From Watersipora subatra (lineage: Eukaryota; Bryozoa; Gymnolaemata; Cheilostomatida; Watersiporidae): a stretch of 64,000 nt of DNA. Below, piece after piece: positions 1 to 13,600 of this stretch (position 1 is its first letter; every line of letters begins with the position of its first letter). Under the pieces are notes generated by a model. It worked only from the letters and a program-made list of their open reading frames with translations, did not search any database and was not told the origin of the DNA. The DNA is taken from positions 57,709,196 to 57,773,195 of the forward strand of contig NC_088708.1 in NCBI RefSeq assembly GCF_963576615.1, given 5' to 3'. The position numbers and the translations under genes are program-made.

Positions 1-145
1 CTGTCTTATCTATTCCTATACTCTCCTATATATTCTGTTCTTATACTTTCCTATCTGTTCCTATACTTTCCTAACTATTCTTATACTTGTCTATCTATTC
101 TTATACTTTTCTAACCATTCTTATGCTCTCCTGTTCATTCCAATG
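1..145. repeat. Degenerate ~20-bp tandem repeat, truncated by window edge
   Basis: About seven imperfect units of roughly 20 bp, each built on TATTCTTATACTTTCCTA with substitutions. It lies downstream of exon 2 of the partial minus-strand gene, presumably in its next intron. The array continues beyond the left edge. Confidence 0.7.
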
Positions 146-262
146 TTTTATTTTTCATTCATTTTATTTACTATTGATTCCTGTGCTCTCCTGTATGTTT
201 ATGTGTCTGCTAAAGCAATCCCATGCTCATGGCAATTATTAATAGACTGGATATACTTTTAC

Positions 263-1532
263 CACCCAAATTTCTTTGACAACAAACTACTAGTAGGAGC
301 CATCAAGCTCACTGTATGTGATCGAACACCTCGGCTCAGGGGTCGGAATTGATCGACAGAATGAGATGATCGGCTAGATACGGCTCTGGTGATAGGTTCT
401 AAAGTCAACATTTTAGCAACTTCAAACTTTTCATAGTAATAGGCAAACATGTCTGTCTCTTGCTTCAGGACTTTATTGGACTGTCTGCAAAAAACATGCT
501 ACATCATACTCTTAAATCTGTTATTACAAAGAAGATAAATTTTACAACTTCCGGCCAGTTAATTGTTACATCTATAAGTTCTGCTTATGTTTCAGCTCAA
601 TTTCTCTCTGATCAAGAAAACTGTTAAAATCAATTACGAGCAGAAGAACAACACTATTTCGTTGCAAAAAAACTGTTACTTCGCAACATTTTATTTATGA
701 GGAATCTGAGCTTACTCCGCTGTACAAAACAGTCTACTAAACACTTACTAAACAGCCCATTGAACGTAGACTATAAAATTGAGTTTAGTTAGTAAACTTT
801 AGTCTAAAATGTTTTGGAACGCTCTCAATAAAAAATAGCTATAAAATTGGAACATTTCCTATAAAAAACTGAAATAAAAATAAGATAAAGCAAAATTAAT
901 ATATCCATTTTGATCAAGCTACAGTTAGCTGGTTCTGGGTAAAAATTGGTATAAAAAATGAATGTCCAAGATGACAAGATGAAAAATAGCTATGAAACAA
1001 GAAAAAGTTTTTCAACCTTGACTTTACTGCTTTCTCTTCTTGTCAATAATAGAGTGAAAGTAACACATTCAGGAAGAGAGTGAAAGTAACACATTCAGGA
1101 GGAGAGTGAAAGTAACACATTCAGGAAAAGAGTGAAAGTAGCATAGTCACCGGAAGATGACAATAGTATGTTAAAATTAGTACTATTAATGGAATTGCCT
1201 ACTCTTGGTACCTACTAGTGTCCTTGCGCTTGAGAAGCAATTCTCTACAGGCACAGAGACTATTGGCACATGATTGATTAATTGTTTAATTAATCCAACT
1301 AACCTTTTAATCACCTCAAGATTACCAGTAATCCACATGATAAAATTTTAGCAAATACATGTATTTACACAACTATAAAATTATACTAGAAACATAACAT
1401 ATAAAAGGCAGCGTTCTATCAGACGTACGTGGTAGAATTAACAAACTCCAAGAGTCGCTCGTAAGGCCAGAGATTGAAGATGTCAACTTGGCTCTCGCTG
1501 CTGCTGCTGCCGCTGGTGCCTCCAGTAGACAT
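263..1532 (-). CDS. CCDC113-like coiled-coil axonemal protein, N-terminal exons (partial)
   Basis: Two coding exons of a gene that runs off the left edge. Exon 1 is 1532-1429: ATG at 1532, a Gly/Ser-rich start, then VDIFNLWPYERLLEFVNST, ending in phase 2 at a GTACGT donor. Exon 2 starts at 484 after a pyrimidine-rich TTTTTTGCAG acceptor, in matching phase, and reads NKVLKQETDMFAYYYEKFE followed by a Ser/Arg-rich stretch. Its donor is either at 313 (ACA then GTGAGC, phase 0) or 263 (GTAAAA, phase 2). The block L-x-x-ETDMF-x-x-Y-x-x-K-x-E resembles the start of the coiled coil in CCDC113/CFAP263, a protein of motile cilia and centriolar satellites. That assignment is inference from one motif; another ciliary coiled-coil family (for example CCDC96) is possible. 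The two-exon model is firmer than the name. The remaining exons would lie beyond position 1. Confidence 0.5.
1051..1142. repeat. 26-bp minisatellite, 3.5 copies
   Basis: Units begin AGAGTGAAAGTAACACATTC and differ from one another only in the last few bases. The array sits in intron 1 of the partial minus-strand coiled-coil gene. Confidence 0.85.
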
Positions 1533-2384
1533 GTTTAAATTGATGACTCACCCAATCTTACTTAGTATTATTAATATTATTTTGAAATTTATTTCTGCTA
1601 GTTTAGCAAGGCTCATTCCTGAACAGGCTCTACAAAAAAGCTGTATTGATTAAGACAATAAAAAAAGAAATACATTGTAATAAAATAAGACCTTGCCATT
1701 AGTAGTCCAAAATAAGGATTATTCAAGAAAACTTTAGCTCATAATGTTAAAAACAATACTAGCACAAAGCTATATCTGTGTCATGACTAGCATTTTCAAT
1801 TCTATATATTTTACCAGCAAAAACAGAGTTTAAAATTGTTCCAGACATTAACCATATGTTCGAAATTGAATCAAGAGTTTGGGTGCATCCCAGTATTAGA
1901 ATTAATCTCACACTGTACTTACTGCTTCCTTCATTTCATCTTAAGCCATGCGCTACACAAGCTCTTTTAAAATGCAAACTTTCCGCTTGCGTTACGAATG
2001 ACTTCATGCAACAACATTGTGTGTCAGGAACCAAATGATTGTGTCCAGTGCGCGTATACAGTTACAATCTATAAATAAACTACGGTAACTGAATGCCTGG
2101 CAATTGCATGGTTTATAAAAAAGTTTTTGCGCAGAAAACTTAGTTTTAATCAACATATACAACATTTACCATTCTAACTTTTAAAGAAAAAATATTTTCT
2201 TATTTCTCTGTGTGCGCTATAAATTTAATTAAGCTTACGCTATATACATGTAGGTATACATACATTTATAGTATTTGGGAAAGTCTGGGCAAGTATTTTT
2301 CTTTTAGTATACTGGCAATGCCGTGTCCCATTAAAGATAGGTAGGTGTAATAAAGGTGTCCACAATTATTTCACAATATGGCAA

Positions 2385-2575
2385 GGTAGCTGCGAAGCGT
2401 AGTGGTTAGCGCACCTACCTTCATAACTGGTGTTGCTGAGTTCAACTCTAGTTCAATACTGTTTTTTCGTTCCTAACGCTAGCAAGCGTGCATATTTTGT
2501 TGCTATAACTGGACATACAATAGACCGATAAACAGACAAACCTTTAGATTTATATACATAGATGAATAAATCTTA
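2385..2575 (+). mobile_element. tRNA-derived SINE, copy 1
   Basis: The head resembles a tRNA gene: an A-box-like GTAGTGGTTAGCGC near 2400 and a B-box-like GAGTTCAACTC about 35 bp later. The tail (GTTTTTTCGTTCC, then GCTATAACTGGACATAC and a cagacaaac run) matches the reverse complement of the copy at 33000-33185. It is not a functional tRNA because the cloverleaf arms do not pair. Confidence 0.7.
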
Positions 2576-2690
2576 CCTATTTTGGCTGGTGTTGACTATA
2601 ATTAGCACATTAGATTTTTTAATGAAATAAAATGCAATAAATCATGAATTTTGAATAAATACATAGTATCATTTTATCTGACAATTAGTA

Positions 2691-2752
2691 TATTCGTTTC
2701 ATGCACCTGAAAAGACAATTATATTTGTCTTTTCAGGTGCATAAAACGAATA
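2691..2752. repeat. 28-bp inverted repeat (hairpin)
   Basis: Arms 2691-2718 and 2725-2752 are reverse complements with one mismatch in 28, separated by a 6-bp AT loop. The core of the arm is ATGCACCTGAAAAGACAA. This could be a small palindromic MITE remnant. It lies between genes, so a role in RNA is unsupported. Confidence 0.85.
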
Positions 2753-4553
2753 GTAATAATATTATTTTAATTTAAGTTCTAGTAGCATATATTATATAGT
2801 ACAGTATGCAATACATCTTTAGCATATCTGATTATTGGGCTGCTTGTTTTCAATTGAAAAAATTGCTTATCATTTTTGCAGCAAAAGCCTCTCTCTCCAT
2901 AAAACACATTTTGATAACATTGTAAAATGCTGTTATTTGATTTAGTACGTGAGAATGGTTTTAGAGTTGTCAATTCTTTTCTGAAAGCCTCTAAGAAGTT
3001 TACACTTCATAGAAAAATAACTGACCAAATAAACAGTGCTTAGCCTCTCTCAGTTTTTGGACCATCCAGCAATTGGTCTAGAAGGCATCATGGTTTATTA
3101 CTCTATTTTTTACGTCACTGTCTTCCATTTGCTGTCATTTGATTATTTCTCCTACATATGACAGCTAGTATGTTATAAGTATTCCAAGTCATGGCAACAA
3201 GTCAAGCTTCTTGGCAAAGGATTTTTATACTGATAAAAGAAAGCACTAAAACATCAGGTTATTTAGTAGTTTATCAAGAGTACATAAAAAGCATTTATTA
3301 TGTTATACATTATCTTGGAGCAAGCTTTAAATATTTTTCTGATTTAATACCTATGCCCAAGGGTGAGTCCTGAATCTCTGTAAAAAATCACTGATGTGAA
3401 CTCATCTCAAATAGCATGTGTTCAATTTAATTTTGCTGCCGATTGTCGTAATGACCTCTTAACAATGGTAATGAGAGAGATTGTAAAAACTCTGATTGCA
3501 TCAATGATCTATAGTCCTATTCTAGTCCTGTAGGCAGAATGACCGTTGATGGCACTTGAAAGAAATAGCTAACACAGGTAAAGATGAAAATCTTGATTTG
3601 GGTCGGGCAATAACAACACTCAAGCTGTTGAAAATTTTTCTGTTTGCACAATTATGTATCGCATTATTTTACACAATTAGTTTAATAAAGTTTATTTGCA
3701 AAAAAATAAAATACTAGGGACAATTTCACTTTTTAGGTAGTTTGATCAGATTGTGTTGTATCGATAAATAAAACTTATCTTTCCACAATTGCTAACTTTG
3801 TTATTCCGCAGAGATATTCGTACTCTGGTAGCATCAGTTCGGATAGCACTAGTCACCCCTTTGACACTATAAGCTGTGATTGTTTAGTTATATATGGTAA
3901 GCTGATTATTATGTGAGTTTGTTAAGAATAGAAAAGATGTTAACTAGACTTTGGGAACTTGTCCCTGTTTTATTATTGCTCTAACATCAGAGAATATATT
4001 AGAACTGTACACAGCTCGTGAACAGTCGAGCAGTTAATATACATAGTGAACCCCTAAATTTATTAACAATGAAGCTATGTAACAAATTGCAACAGGATAA
4101 ATAAAAAGAATGTAAAGATTGATTAGCTTGGATATGATATAAAATATGTCCGTCTGGCTCCGCAGAGGACAGAATTGATGCAGTTCCCAAATAAATACCT
4201 CCATGCTGCACATCAGAGAAAAACAGTAAATCTATGCTGACTATAGATTGTCCAAAACTAGAAACAAACCAGAAATACAAAAATATGTGGAACAGCAACA
4301 ACAAAGGTAAAACAATGAAAAGTAAACAAAATGAGAATTTACATTTTATAGAGTCAGTAAAGGTAGTAGATATTTTCTACCCAATCTATGCACTATGTCA
4401 CGATGATTTAATTATTCCATAAGGATATGATTACAAATAGGATTGAGCCTGGTTGCAGCAAACTTGCAACATGTAGAGAATCTTAAATCACTGAGACCGT
4501 GTAACAAAATCTTTTGTGTAATTAAAGCATACAACAATATATAAAATACAACC

Positions 4554-4653
4554 TTATTGTATACAACATTTTTTTAGTCGCTTCTTCTTTTGCATATCTG
4601 TAATTTTTTTCTGTTTCCGCTTTTCAGCATCGTTATACATCGGCGGTTGAGCT
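4554..4653 (-). CDS. MRAS: M-Ras last coding exon with CAAX box
   Basis: Acceptor TTTTAG ends at 4654. The exon supplies one base to finish an Arg codon, then 31 more residues beginning [16 protein letters not shown] and ending [11 protein letters not shown] plus TAA (4556-4554). The polybasic stretch plus two Cys residues are the membrane anchor. This exon is too short to stand out as an open reading frame. Exon 5 (6405-6326, IPYIETSAK) is likewise easy to miss, because a longer unrelated frame runs over it on the other strand. Confidence 0.93.
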
Positions 4654-7600
4654 CTAAAACAATGTGATAATTGTTACAGAACATTAGATAGTTAAGGATT
4701 CGTTCTCTCATGGACAAGCACCTGCAGATGATTAAACACAATGATTTCAGCGAGAAAACAATTGTGACAATGTGCAGTTTTTTTTTTAATCAAATAATGA
4801 AAGTCTTTATGGGGTAGTTTAGATATAATAAAATGCTGATGTCCTTTTCTTAAACGCTAAATTGTTACTAAAAGCTATATGTATAACACTTTAAAATCTA
4901 CATGTAAAATACTTTGAAAGCATTTATACTTTCGGGATATGAGCAGTTCAAAAGAGGAAACCAAAGGATAATTTTTTGTATATTCCTCATTCAGTCCAGA
5001 CGTGACGAACAGCTTTTCATTTGTTTCACGTTTTAAAGTAAAGAAAGCTAAAATGAGTTTTCTTATAAAAATTGGTAGCGATAGTATGAAAGAACTGAGC
5101 TGATAGCAAATCGTAAGGGAACGGTGTCTTGTAAAATTGATGTTTGGTAAGATTGTTACAAATGTGATTGGTGTCTTCAAGTGCCAATAACTATTAATGA
5201 ATCACAAGATTAATAAGTACAAACTACAAATTGTGTAATTTGAAAATGAGGCAATTCGACATGAAACATTTTTAGTATAAATGAAGTTTTTCCTGTTTAT
5301 AGAGAGTACAACTCCAAAACAAAGATGATCGACTTCATTCCCAGTTATTGTTCTCATTTAGTACCTAATCATACCAAGGTTTGACAACTACAATATGTGA
5401 TCTGTTGGGAATGTTTGCATCAATCGCATCTTATTGGCTAATTCAGTTAGTGCTGAGGACACTCGATGTTTTTGAAAGTTACAAGAAATGGAAAGTCAGT
5501 CATAACAGGAAGTTTCTAGTAAGGCTTGTAAGACTAGCTCTTTGCAATTATTCCTCATTTTAATAAAACAATTGAATTAGCTTTGAAAAATATACTTCGT
5601 TAGGTTAACAAACTAGAATAAATATTGTATTTAAGAAAACCAGTTATTTACATGACTTTTTTATTGAAGGAATATTGACTCAGAGAAATGAAATAATTCA
5701 TGTTGAAGACTGCTTTGGTGGTGATCAGGTCAAGCTAGCAAGGAGATTGTCAGAGAGTAAGGATATAATTTGTTTAGGACGTATGAATGAGTTTCAGCAA
5801 CAAATTTAATTTTAATCCAATCAATAATTAAACCTCCTAGAATATTTTAGTACAAGTAATGAGCAGAACCAGGCTTAAGCTTTGCTACTGGAAACCTGTT
5901 CAAGAGAAAAAGTGTAATAATTACCAAAGAGCCAGCATGTTATTGTAACCTGGTAAGACTTAGTATGCCAATAACCTGTCTGAAGAAAAGACGCTGCAAT
6001 TTGTAATTAGTTGCAATGCCTGACTTGTTACTAATACACAGATGAGTTGTCTATCTTCTCACTGATATCAGTAATAAGCCACTATTCATATACACACTTT
6101 TACGCATAGCCAGTTACTTCTACGGCTTGGTGACACTAGCTCGCGAGGGATAATTTGAGAAAAGTGTCAACAGGTTTGCCCACCCAAAGATTAATAAGTG
6201 TTGCGAGATTGACACAGCATGGCCCACAGCATTCAGAACAAGAGTGTCACTGGAGTGGGAAGGCCACACAAAGACTGAGTAATGACATCACACCTGTCAA
6301 ATATCTCAATAAAACAGAGGCTCACCTAATGACTCTCACTAGTTCTATGAATGATTCATCTACATTGATTGGTGGATCTTTGGCACTCGTCTCTATGTAT
6401 GGAATCTGCGAGTGAAAAAAAGATCATATTATTGATGATATGCATCAGGCAGCTTATAAAATGATGGCCTCATATCCATAATATTACTATTGCAGCTATC
6501 AGACAAAGAAAAGAAGACTCAGTAAATGCCTGCTCAATATATTTATGCCAGAAGCTAAACTGTAAAAGAGATAAGCGGCTTGAAACAAAGGAAAGACTGG
6601 AAGATGTTGCTCAATATAACAGGACTCCTTTTAGAGAAAGCGGACATGTGTACTTTATTCATGCTCCTAACTGAATTAATGTCATAAAATAAATGCAGCA
6701 CATTTCTTTCTAGGCGGTATGGCGGTTCACGTTAAACTTCCTTTGGCAATTATTTTATTTAAAAAGAAGTAATCATCCTCAAAAACTGTTATTAGTGATT
6801 CAGCAGTTCCTCTAAACCTCAACATTGACAATTACTGTTATAAAAATTAAATAGTTATAATAAAAATGCTTCAACCAGCGTGAAAGCTCTACCAATCCAC
6901 AAGAACTCATTAACAAAGATAAAAAGCACAGAAGTGTGTATCAAGCCTGAACAAGCCACAAAAATGTAATAATATGATGAAAATTTCAGCATAAAGAATT
7001 TATTTGAGGCCATCTCCTGAAGGAGATTGTCTCAGCCAGGGTAACAGACTTGAAAGAACTTGAACTAAGAACAAAGCTTGGTAATCACCAAACCCCTAGT
7101 TAGAAATATCCGGAAACTATGAAGTATTGTAAAGTTTCCCTCTGGGTAGAATAATAGAACTAGATCAACACTCCAACCACAGAAACGTGGACAGAATTGA
7201 GCAAATCATTTCTTCCCAAGAAGAATTACTTGGCATGAATTTTCGGGTTTGTAACAGTGCGTGAACCAAGGATTGACTGAAAATTTCTTGTGTGAAAAAA
7301 CACCATTCAAAAGCTTTTTGAAAAAGACTCACATAGTAAGCTTATCTGCTTCCTTCATCACGATGACTAATAGCTATAAGGAAAAGGACGACATAAACTT
7401 CATAATTAGGACGACAAAACCATAAGCATACGGAAATAGTGTTCTTACCCGTAGCCTGTTAGCGAGGGTTAAACCTTCTGCTTGACTAACAACTCGTGCG
7501 GAGTCTAGGTCAACCTTGTTGGCAATGAGTAGCATAGGGTAGTCATCCCTGCAGTACGAAAAATAGATCCCTAAGCGATCAATAAAAGCATAAGTAAAAA

Positions 7601-10600
7601 CAAACAAGAAAAAAACTGGTAGTTGGTGTGATCACACGCTTATTCTCAGAAGTCTCAGAGGAGACTGGTACTTCCTGTCATTAAATAACAACAAAACTGC
7701 TGAGGACAAGCGATCAGCTTCGGATTGGCAAACACAAGAATAATTACTTTGGCAGCCAAGCAGAAGACCACAGAGTTGGTAGCGAGTGATTGATGGAGTC
7801 ACCACGCATCAAATGCATATCAAAGCTTCGAGAGTTTTGAAAACAATAATAGCAAAGTAATTAATCTCCAACAAGCGCTCTTTTCCAAATTAAAGGCAAT
7901 ACAGAAATTTAGAGCGCTAGAAATGCAGATCCAATGATTGCATCCCGATATAGAATGCTGACCGATTGGGTAACCATTCAACATACCACAAGACACCTAG
8001 TAATGTGGACAAGTGGGAAGAATGGGAGAATGGTGGAATGATTGTGTTTGGTTGATAATTTACAGGGAGTAAAAGTCTGTTTGAACAGATGACCAGCTGG
8101 TGCAGGAGACGAAACGCAAATGTTTTCACTTAATACGCTGCAAAGGTTAATAAGGAGATTAGACTCATCAGCTCTCCTGGCATTCATTATAGACAACAAT
8201 TAATGGAAAGATTCTCAAAACAAACATCAAATTTTAGTCTATCAATTTAAAATTTTCTATTCATACTAACCGCAGTGGATGAACTTTTTGTTGCAATTTG
8301 AGACGATAAGCGACAAAATGGTTTACCTCAATCCTAACTCATTTTCAAGCAGACTCACACCCGTCTTACACCCTGAGGCTACACCATACCTGTCTTTAAC
8401 CCTGAGAATCTGTTTATAGAATTGCACTGCGCTTTCAAAGCTCTGGTAGTCAATGACGGAGTAAACAAGCAAGAAACCATCTCCTTTCCTCATATATTGT
8501 TCGCGCATGGCTGAAAACTCCTCTTGGCCAGCTGTGTCTAAAACTATAAGATGAAACCAACATTAGACACGGTCGAAGTAGCTGTGATGTATGTCAGTAG
8601 TGATGTTAAATCATAACACAAATTAGGCAACGCTATTTAGTGACACCGCTGGCCAACGTCTTGTTTCATAACGAATTAAATGATTCCCAGTTCCGTGCTA
8701 ATCTAAAGCATGCATTTGAGATGCTCATGATATAACCGACTCAATTAAACTGACTATTGAGTAACACTTGCGCCATTTTTGGCCAAGTTGAACATTATTC
8801 ATGACAGGGTTGGTTGTTGTTGTAACAAACAACTCCTTGCCCACACTCAATGGGACGTGAAATGACTGACTGATTCGCAGGAAGGTTTTAAGTTTCATTC
8901 CAAGCGGAGCTACTGATGAGGTCCCATTAACAATGGGTGACAAAATCGAAGGGAACGCAACAATCTTGATGGTAAAGATAACATGAATGAATAGACATTA
9001 ACATCAATAGACGTCCAAACTCACTGATTCGACGAAATTGATTGGTGTTTAACTAAAGATAATGAGAAAACGGCAGCAAATTCTAGCTAGCTAGAACTTC
9101 GCTTCGTGATGATATGTTAGTGAAGAAAAGCTCACGGACAAAGCTTTGTAAACCGAAAACAAACAAAAAAAAATGTTTAAGAAATGAAAACAAAAGGCAA
9201 ACACTGTCCATAGACATCTAACTATAGTTTTAGCGCAATGAGGTGCTAAATACTAAATAAATTAGGCTACATATAATACATAATAATTGAAGACAACATT
9301 TCACTGAATGTGGTATCTATTTTTATGCACTAGATATTAAGGTATTCATATCGGACATTGATGTCTTCACTTACTTACCTGAATGAGGGTGTCAAGCATG
9401 AGTAATCTACTAATTATACATTTGTAAGTTCGAAGAAGCGAGCCATTCAGGTATCACAAATCTATTCAGGTATAACGAACCGAATGCAGAGTTCTAATAA
9501 TTCAATAACCACTCCTCAGACAGAGAATGAATATTCTGTTTCTCCGCTGCACTTGATACGGTTTCTGCGTATCATTAGTATCATTAACGGGTAGACATAA
9601 TTGATTTTGAGTGTGGCAATTGTAAAAGGTGTGAAATGCCATTCCTCAAAGGTATGATTAGCTCTAGCCTTGTCAGACCTGGATTATGACAGTTATAAGC
9701 CTGACAGCATTCAAAGTTGCATGAACATTTCAAATAGGCTTTTATATGTTGCTATATTAACAGTTATATTAAATACATGTATTGAACCAACAGAATAGTT
9801 ATCTTATCTCTGCATAGGTGTAGTTTATTAATAGAGTTATTCACCGTTAGGCCATGAAAATGCATTTTATATGGATTGGATAGATTTATGGAATCAACAA
9901 AATTAAGATCAGGCTATTATTACAGAGCGATACATTTAACCATACATTTAACCGGTGTATCTGTTGATGCGTTGGGAATGTTTGCATCAATCACATCTCA
10001 TTGGATAATTCAGCTAGTGCAGAGGACACTCAACGCTTTTTAAAGTTACAGCAAAAGTAAAGCCAGTCATAGCAGGAAGTTTCTAGTCAGGCTTGTCCGA
10101 CTAGTTATTTGCAATTGTTTCTCATTTTAATAAAACAATTGAAACAGCTCTGCGAAATATATTTCATTACATTACCGTAAATACCCGCGTATAGGACGAT
10201 ACCATGTACAGGACACAGTCGATATTAGACCCCAAAACGATGGAAAACCTGTGTAACTGCGTATAGGGCCCATCCTAATTTTAGTCCTAAATTTTTATTA
10301 CTTTTTATAGAAACGATGGTGTTTCATGTACATTTTTGTGAAATCATTTGACATTCGTTATGTTGAATGATTGGTGACAGCGATCGGTGCTGATGTTAGA
10401 CGCTTGTGCCGTACAACCAACAATGTTAAATCAAAATTAAAGTGGCACAATAGGCCTACTGTAACAGACCTCGTTTTTATCCCCGACAGCGTGACCAGTA
10501 TTCTGTAACCGATGGTTGTGAATAAGCGATTCAGAGCAGCATTAAAACAGAAATGGCTAAATGGATGGAGAGCAGACTTTCACAAAGCGCGGCAAACATG

Positions 10601-13600
10601 AGGAAAGTCGAAATGCCTACGATCTGCCAACGGTGACCACGAGGATAAATATAGTCAGATTGAAATTTTATAACAAATTTTCGATATTATGATAAATGCA
10701 TAATTTTTATAATAAATGTATCCATGGATATGACGCACCTGGGTTTTTAGGTCAATTTCTTAAGAAAAAAAGTGTGTTTTATACGCGGGTATTTATGGTA
10801 ACTAGAATAAATATTAAATTTAAGGAAACCAGTTATTTATATGGCTTTTTCATTGAAGGAATATTGACTCAGAGAAATTAAGTAATTCACGTTGAAGACT
10901 GCTTTGGTGGCGATCAGACCGAGCTCGCGAGGAGATTGTCGGAGAGTAAGGATATAATTTGTTTAGGATGTATGAATGAGTATAACACATATAAATATAG
11001 ATATGCACTTTATTATCACCGTTAATGTCGTGCAAAACAAATCAGACCATGAGATGAAAAATAATAAAGAAGAGTAAACTAAAATGAGAAGTATTGAAAT
11101 AAAAAACTCTTTTTGCATAATGCTTTTCTATATAATTTATCTAAGGTTTTTAACTGGTTTCAAGTGTAACGCATGCAAAGGTATATTAGCGTGTAATCGC
11201 TCAGAGGACAGATCCCTTGCAGTTGATAATATCAGTTGTTGCTACACTCGTCTCCAATTACATCTAGTCAAACCACTAATTAGTAATTTACACCCAACAG
11301 CCTTGTCACACATTTAAGAATGTTTATATCGTTTGTTTTATATTTATTCTAAAGCCAATTTGATGCCAGACGCTGAAGCATTATAATTACTAAGCAACTG
11401 GCAACAAACGCTGCACTTCCTCCGGCAGCAGCTAGCCACAGTACACGTGTGAGAACAACTAAATGTGACAAACATCAATTTACAACAAATAAACATATTT
11501 GTTTGTTTTGTATTACATAACGCAAGGCCATAATGAAAATGTCAAAAAGTGAAGTACCACTTGGTGGCTGTCAAGCTGTGGGAACCTGATGTGTTCATAA
11601 CTGAATCTTAAATACTGTCCTTTATGCAAGTTCTACCACAAAATAACACAGGAATGCCTGTCTAACAGCTCGCAAAAACATTGCTCTTGCTCAACAATAA
11701 AATTGTGCGGCTGATCCAAGACAGGATGGCTGGCTACCAGCGAGACAAATTGATTATATCAAACACAGAAATAGCAGGAGCCTTTCAAAGAGCTCACGAT
11801 AACTTTTAGGTTCACTCATTGACAGCATTAGCGCAAATATGAAAGGAATGCAGGCCAGTGATTTTTTACAAAACGAATAAACGCATCCATAGAGCAACGG
11901 AAAGAACGAATTGATTTGTGAAATGAGACATAGTAATGCCAAAAGGTCTGAGCAACCAAGATGGCGGGTCACCAGCTGCACTGGGATCCGCTTGCCACAG
12001 GAAATGCACATTTAACCACCACTTGACGCCTGAAAGGCTTGTTTTGTCCTATTCTAAAGGGTTAAAATTTTATCTTATAAAAGGAATGATTTGAAACAAA
12101 TCAACCAAAGGTTTATGGGTGAATAAACAACACCTTGTTGGTCGACAATGCGTCGTATCAGATCTATAATTAAAGGCATGTGTTGGCTAGCTGAGTGCAC
12201 ATTATATTATGGCAAGATCAGCGATCGATTGCGGCAAACGCTCAGAATTTTATCAAACTTCATTTTCTCTCATTGTGGTTAGATGTTATGGTGAGGAGGT
12301 TGCAATACAATCTCTTACAGATTACTGTCAAACTCAACCACATCCTTTGAGCAGAATGACCTGCAAATGGCATTACATAACTGTAACTGGTATGCTCCTT
12401 GTTTTATATAGAGGTTCACTTCGGTAAAGAGTAGGTACTCAGGTTCTAAGAGGTTGCAAGAGGTTCTATTGGCAACCCCCATTTGACCAATCATGCCTAA
12501 ACCTTCTTGGATTTTATTTCAATAGTACATGCGCTGAAGGTAAATTGACATTCAAGGATATGTTCAATGATCCTTTTTATTTAGATCAAATACTAAAGGG
12601 TATTTATTTCTGATGTCCATCATATTGCAGAAAGGTGCAAATATGGATGAGGCCACAACCCAAATGACCATTTTGAGGACGAACTATTCCTAAAAAACAA
12701 CACTAAATTTTTTTTGGCACCAGGTCTGTCTGGCTTGGCTTCAAACAATAAAAAAACCAACAGAAGAAAGAAATTTTCTAGTTGCTATAGTAATAATTCT
12801 TGAGAGAGTGCATATGGGTGGCACGATAAAAAAGGAAATCTACTTGGAATTCCTATCTCACTTACTCATCTAAAAACACTGTCATGGCAACCTGCACAGC
12901 CTTCACTAGTGTCTATGGCTGCTGGCACTAGTTTGCATCGAAACATAGAGACAGCATAGTTTCTAAGGCTTTAGCGTTGCATTCCCGGACCACAAAGAAC
13001 TGAAAAAAATTAGCATTGCAATTAGGGTTTCCGAGCTATGTTGACCTTCTCTCTTTGGTGCAGTTGCAGCTCAGACAAAGCCATCTCCCATATTCTAAAC
13101 AACTAAATGAAAAAATTAACTCGTGTGAAAATGCATTTTTAGTGCCAATCACATGAGGACAGTGGCAATGTTCGGAATGCTGTGAAACCATAAACATTCC
13201 CAGCCGTGTCCCTAACACTCTTCCAGCCTACGCTACTATAGCCAGCTAAAATAATGACTTAAAGACTATAATACTTCCATTAGCTGGGGTCATTTTCTTT
13301 TGATATTTTTTACAAAACTTAATTATCACGTTAAAAAATGGCTTAGCATAGCTGAACTCTGAGCAGGAGAGAAATGGCTACCAGTTGAGAGGAAGTGGCT
13401 TACAACAGCTGCAACTCATAAACCCTGCGTACGCTAAGGAGAGAGTTTGTAGACAGTGAACTCCCTCGACTCAGTCGACCCTTTCAAAGTCGGTGATAAC
13501 TCAGCACCTACAGGCTTTGTCAATTAATCCAGTCGCATTGTTTTGTATTGCTATAAGCAATTAAAGCAAACAATACTGCATTCAGCTAAAGACTTGCTTA

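Larger units (their letters stand above)
1533..4553. other. Spacer between coiled-coil gene and M-Ras
   Basis: Spacer between the 5' end of the coiled-coil gene (minus) and the 3' end of M-Ras (minus). It holds a tRNA-derived SINE near 2385-2575 and a strong hairpin at 2691-2752. No exon with splice sites and a recognisable protein was found. Short open frames here have no coding character I can defend. The region should include the coiled-coil gene's promoter and the M-Ras 3' UTR. Confidence 0.6.

Noticed and set aside
6155-6415. Plus-strand 86-codon frame.
   Set aside because: Antisense of M-Ras exon 5 (ETSAK exon at 6326-6405), which fits splice sites and phase on the minus strand.
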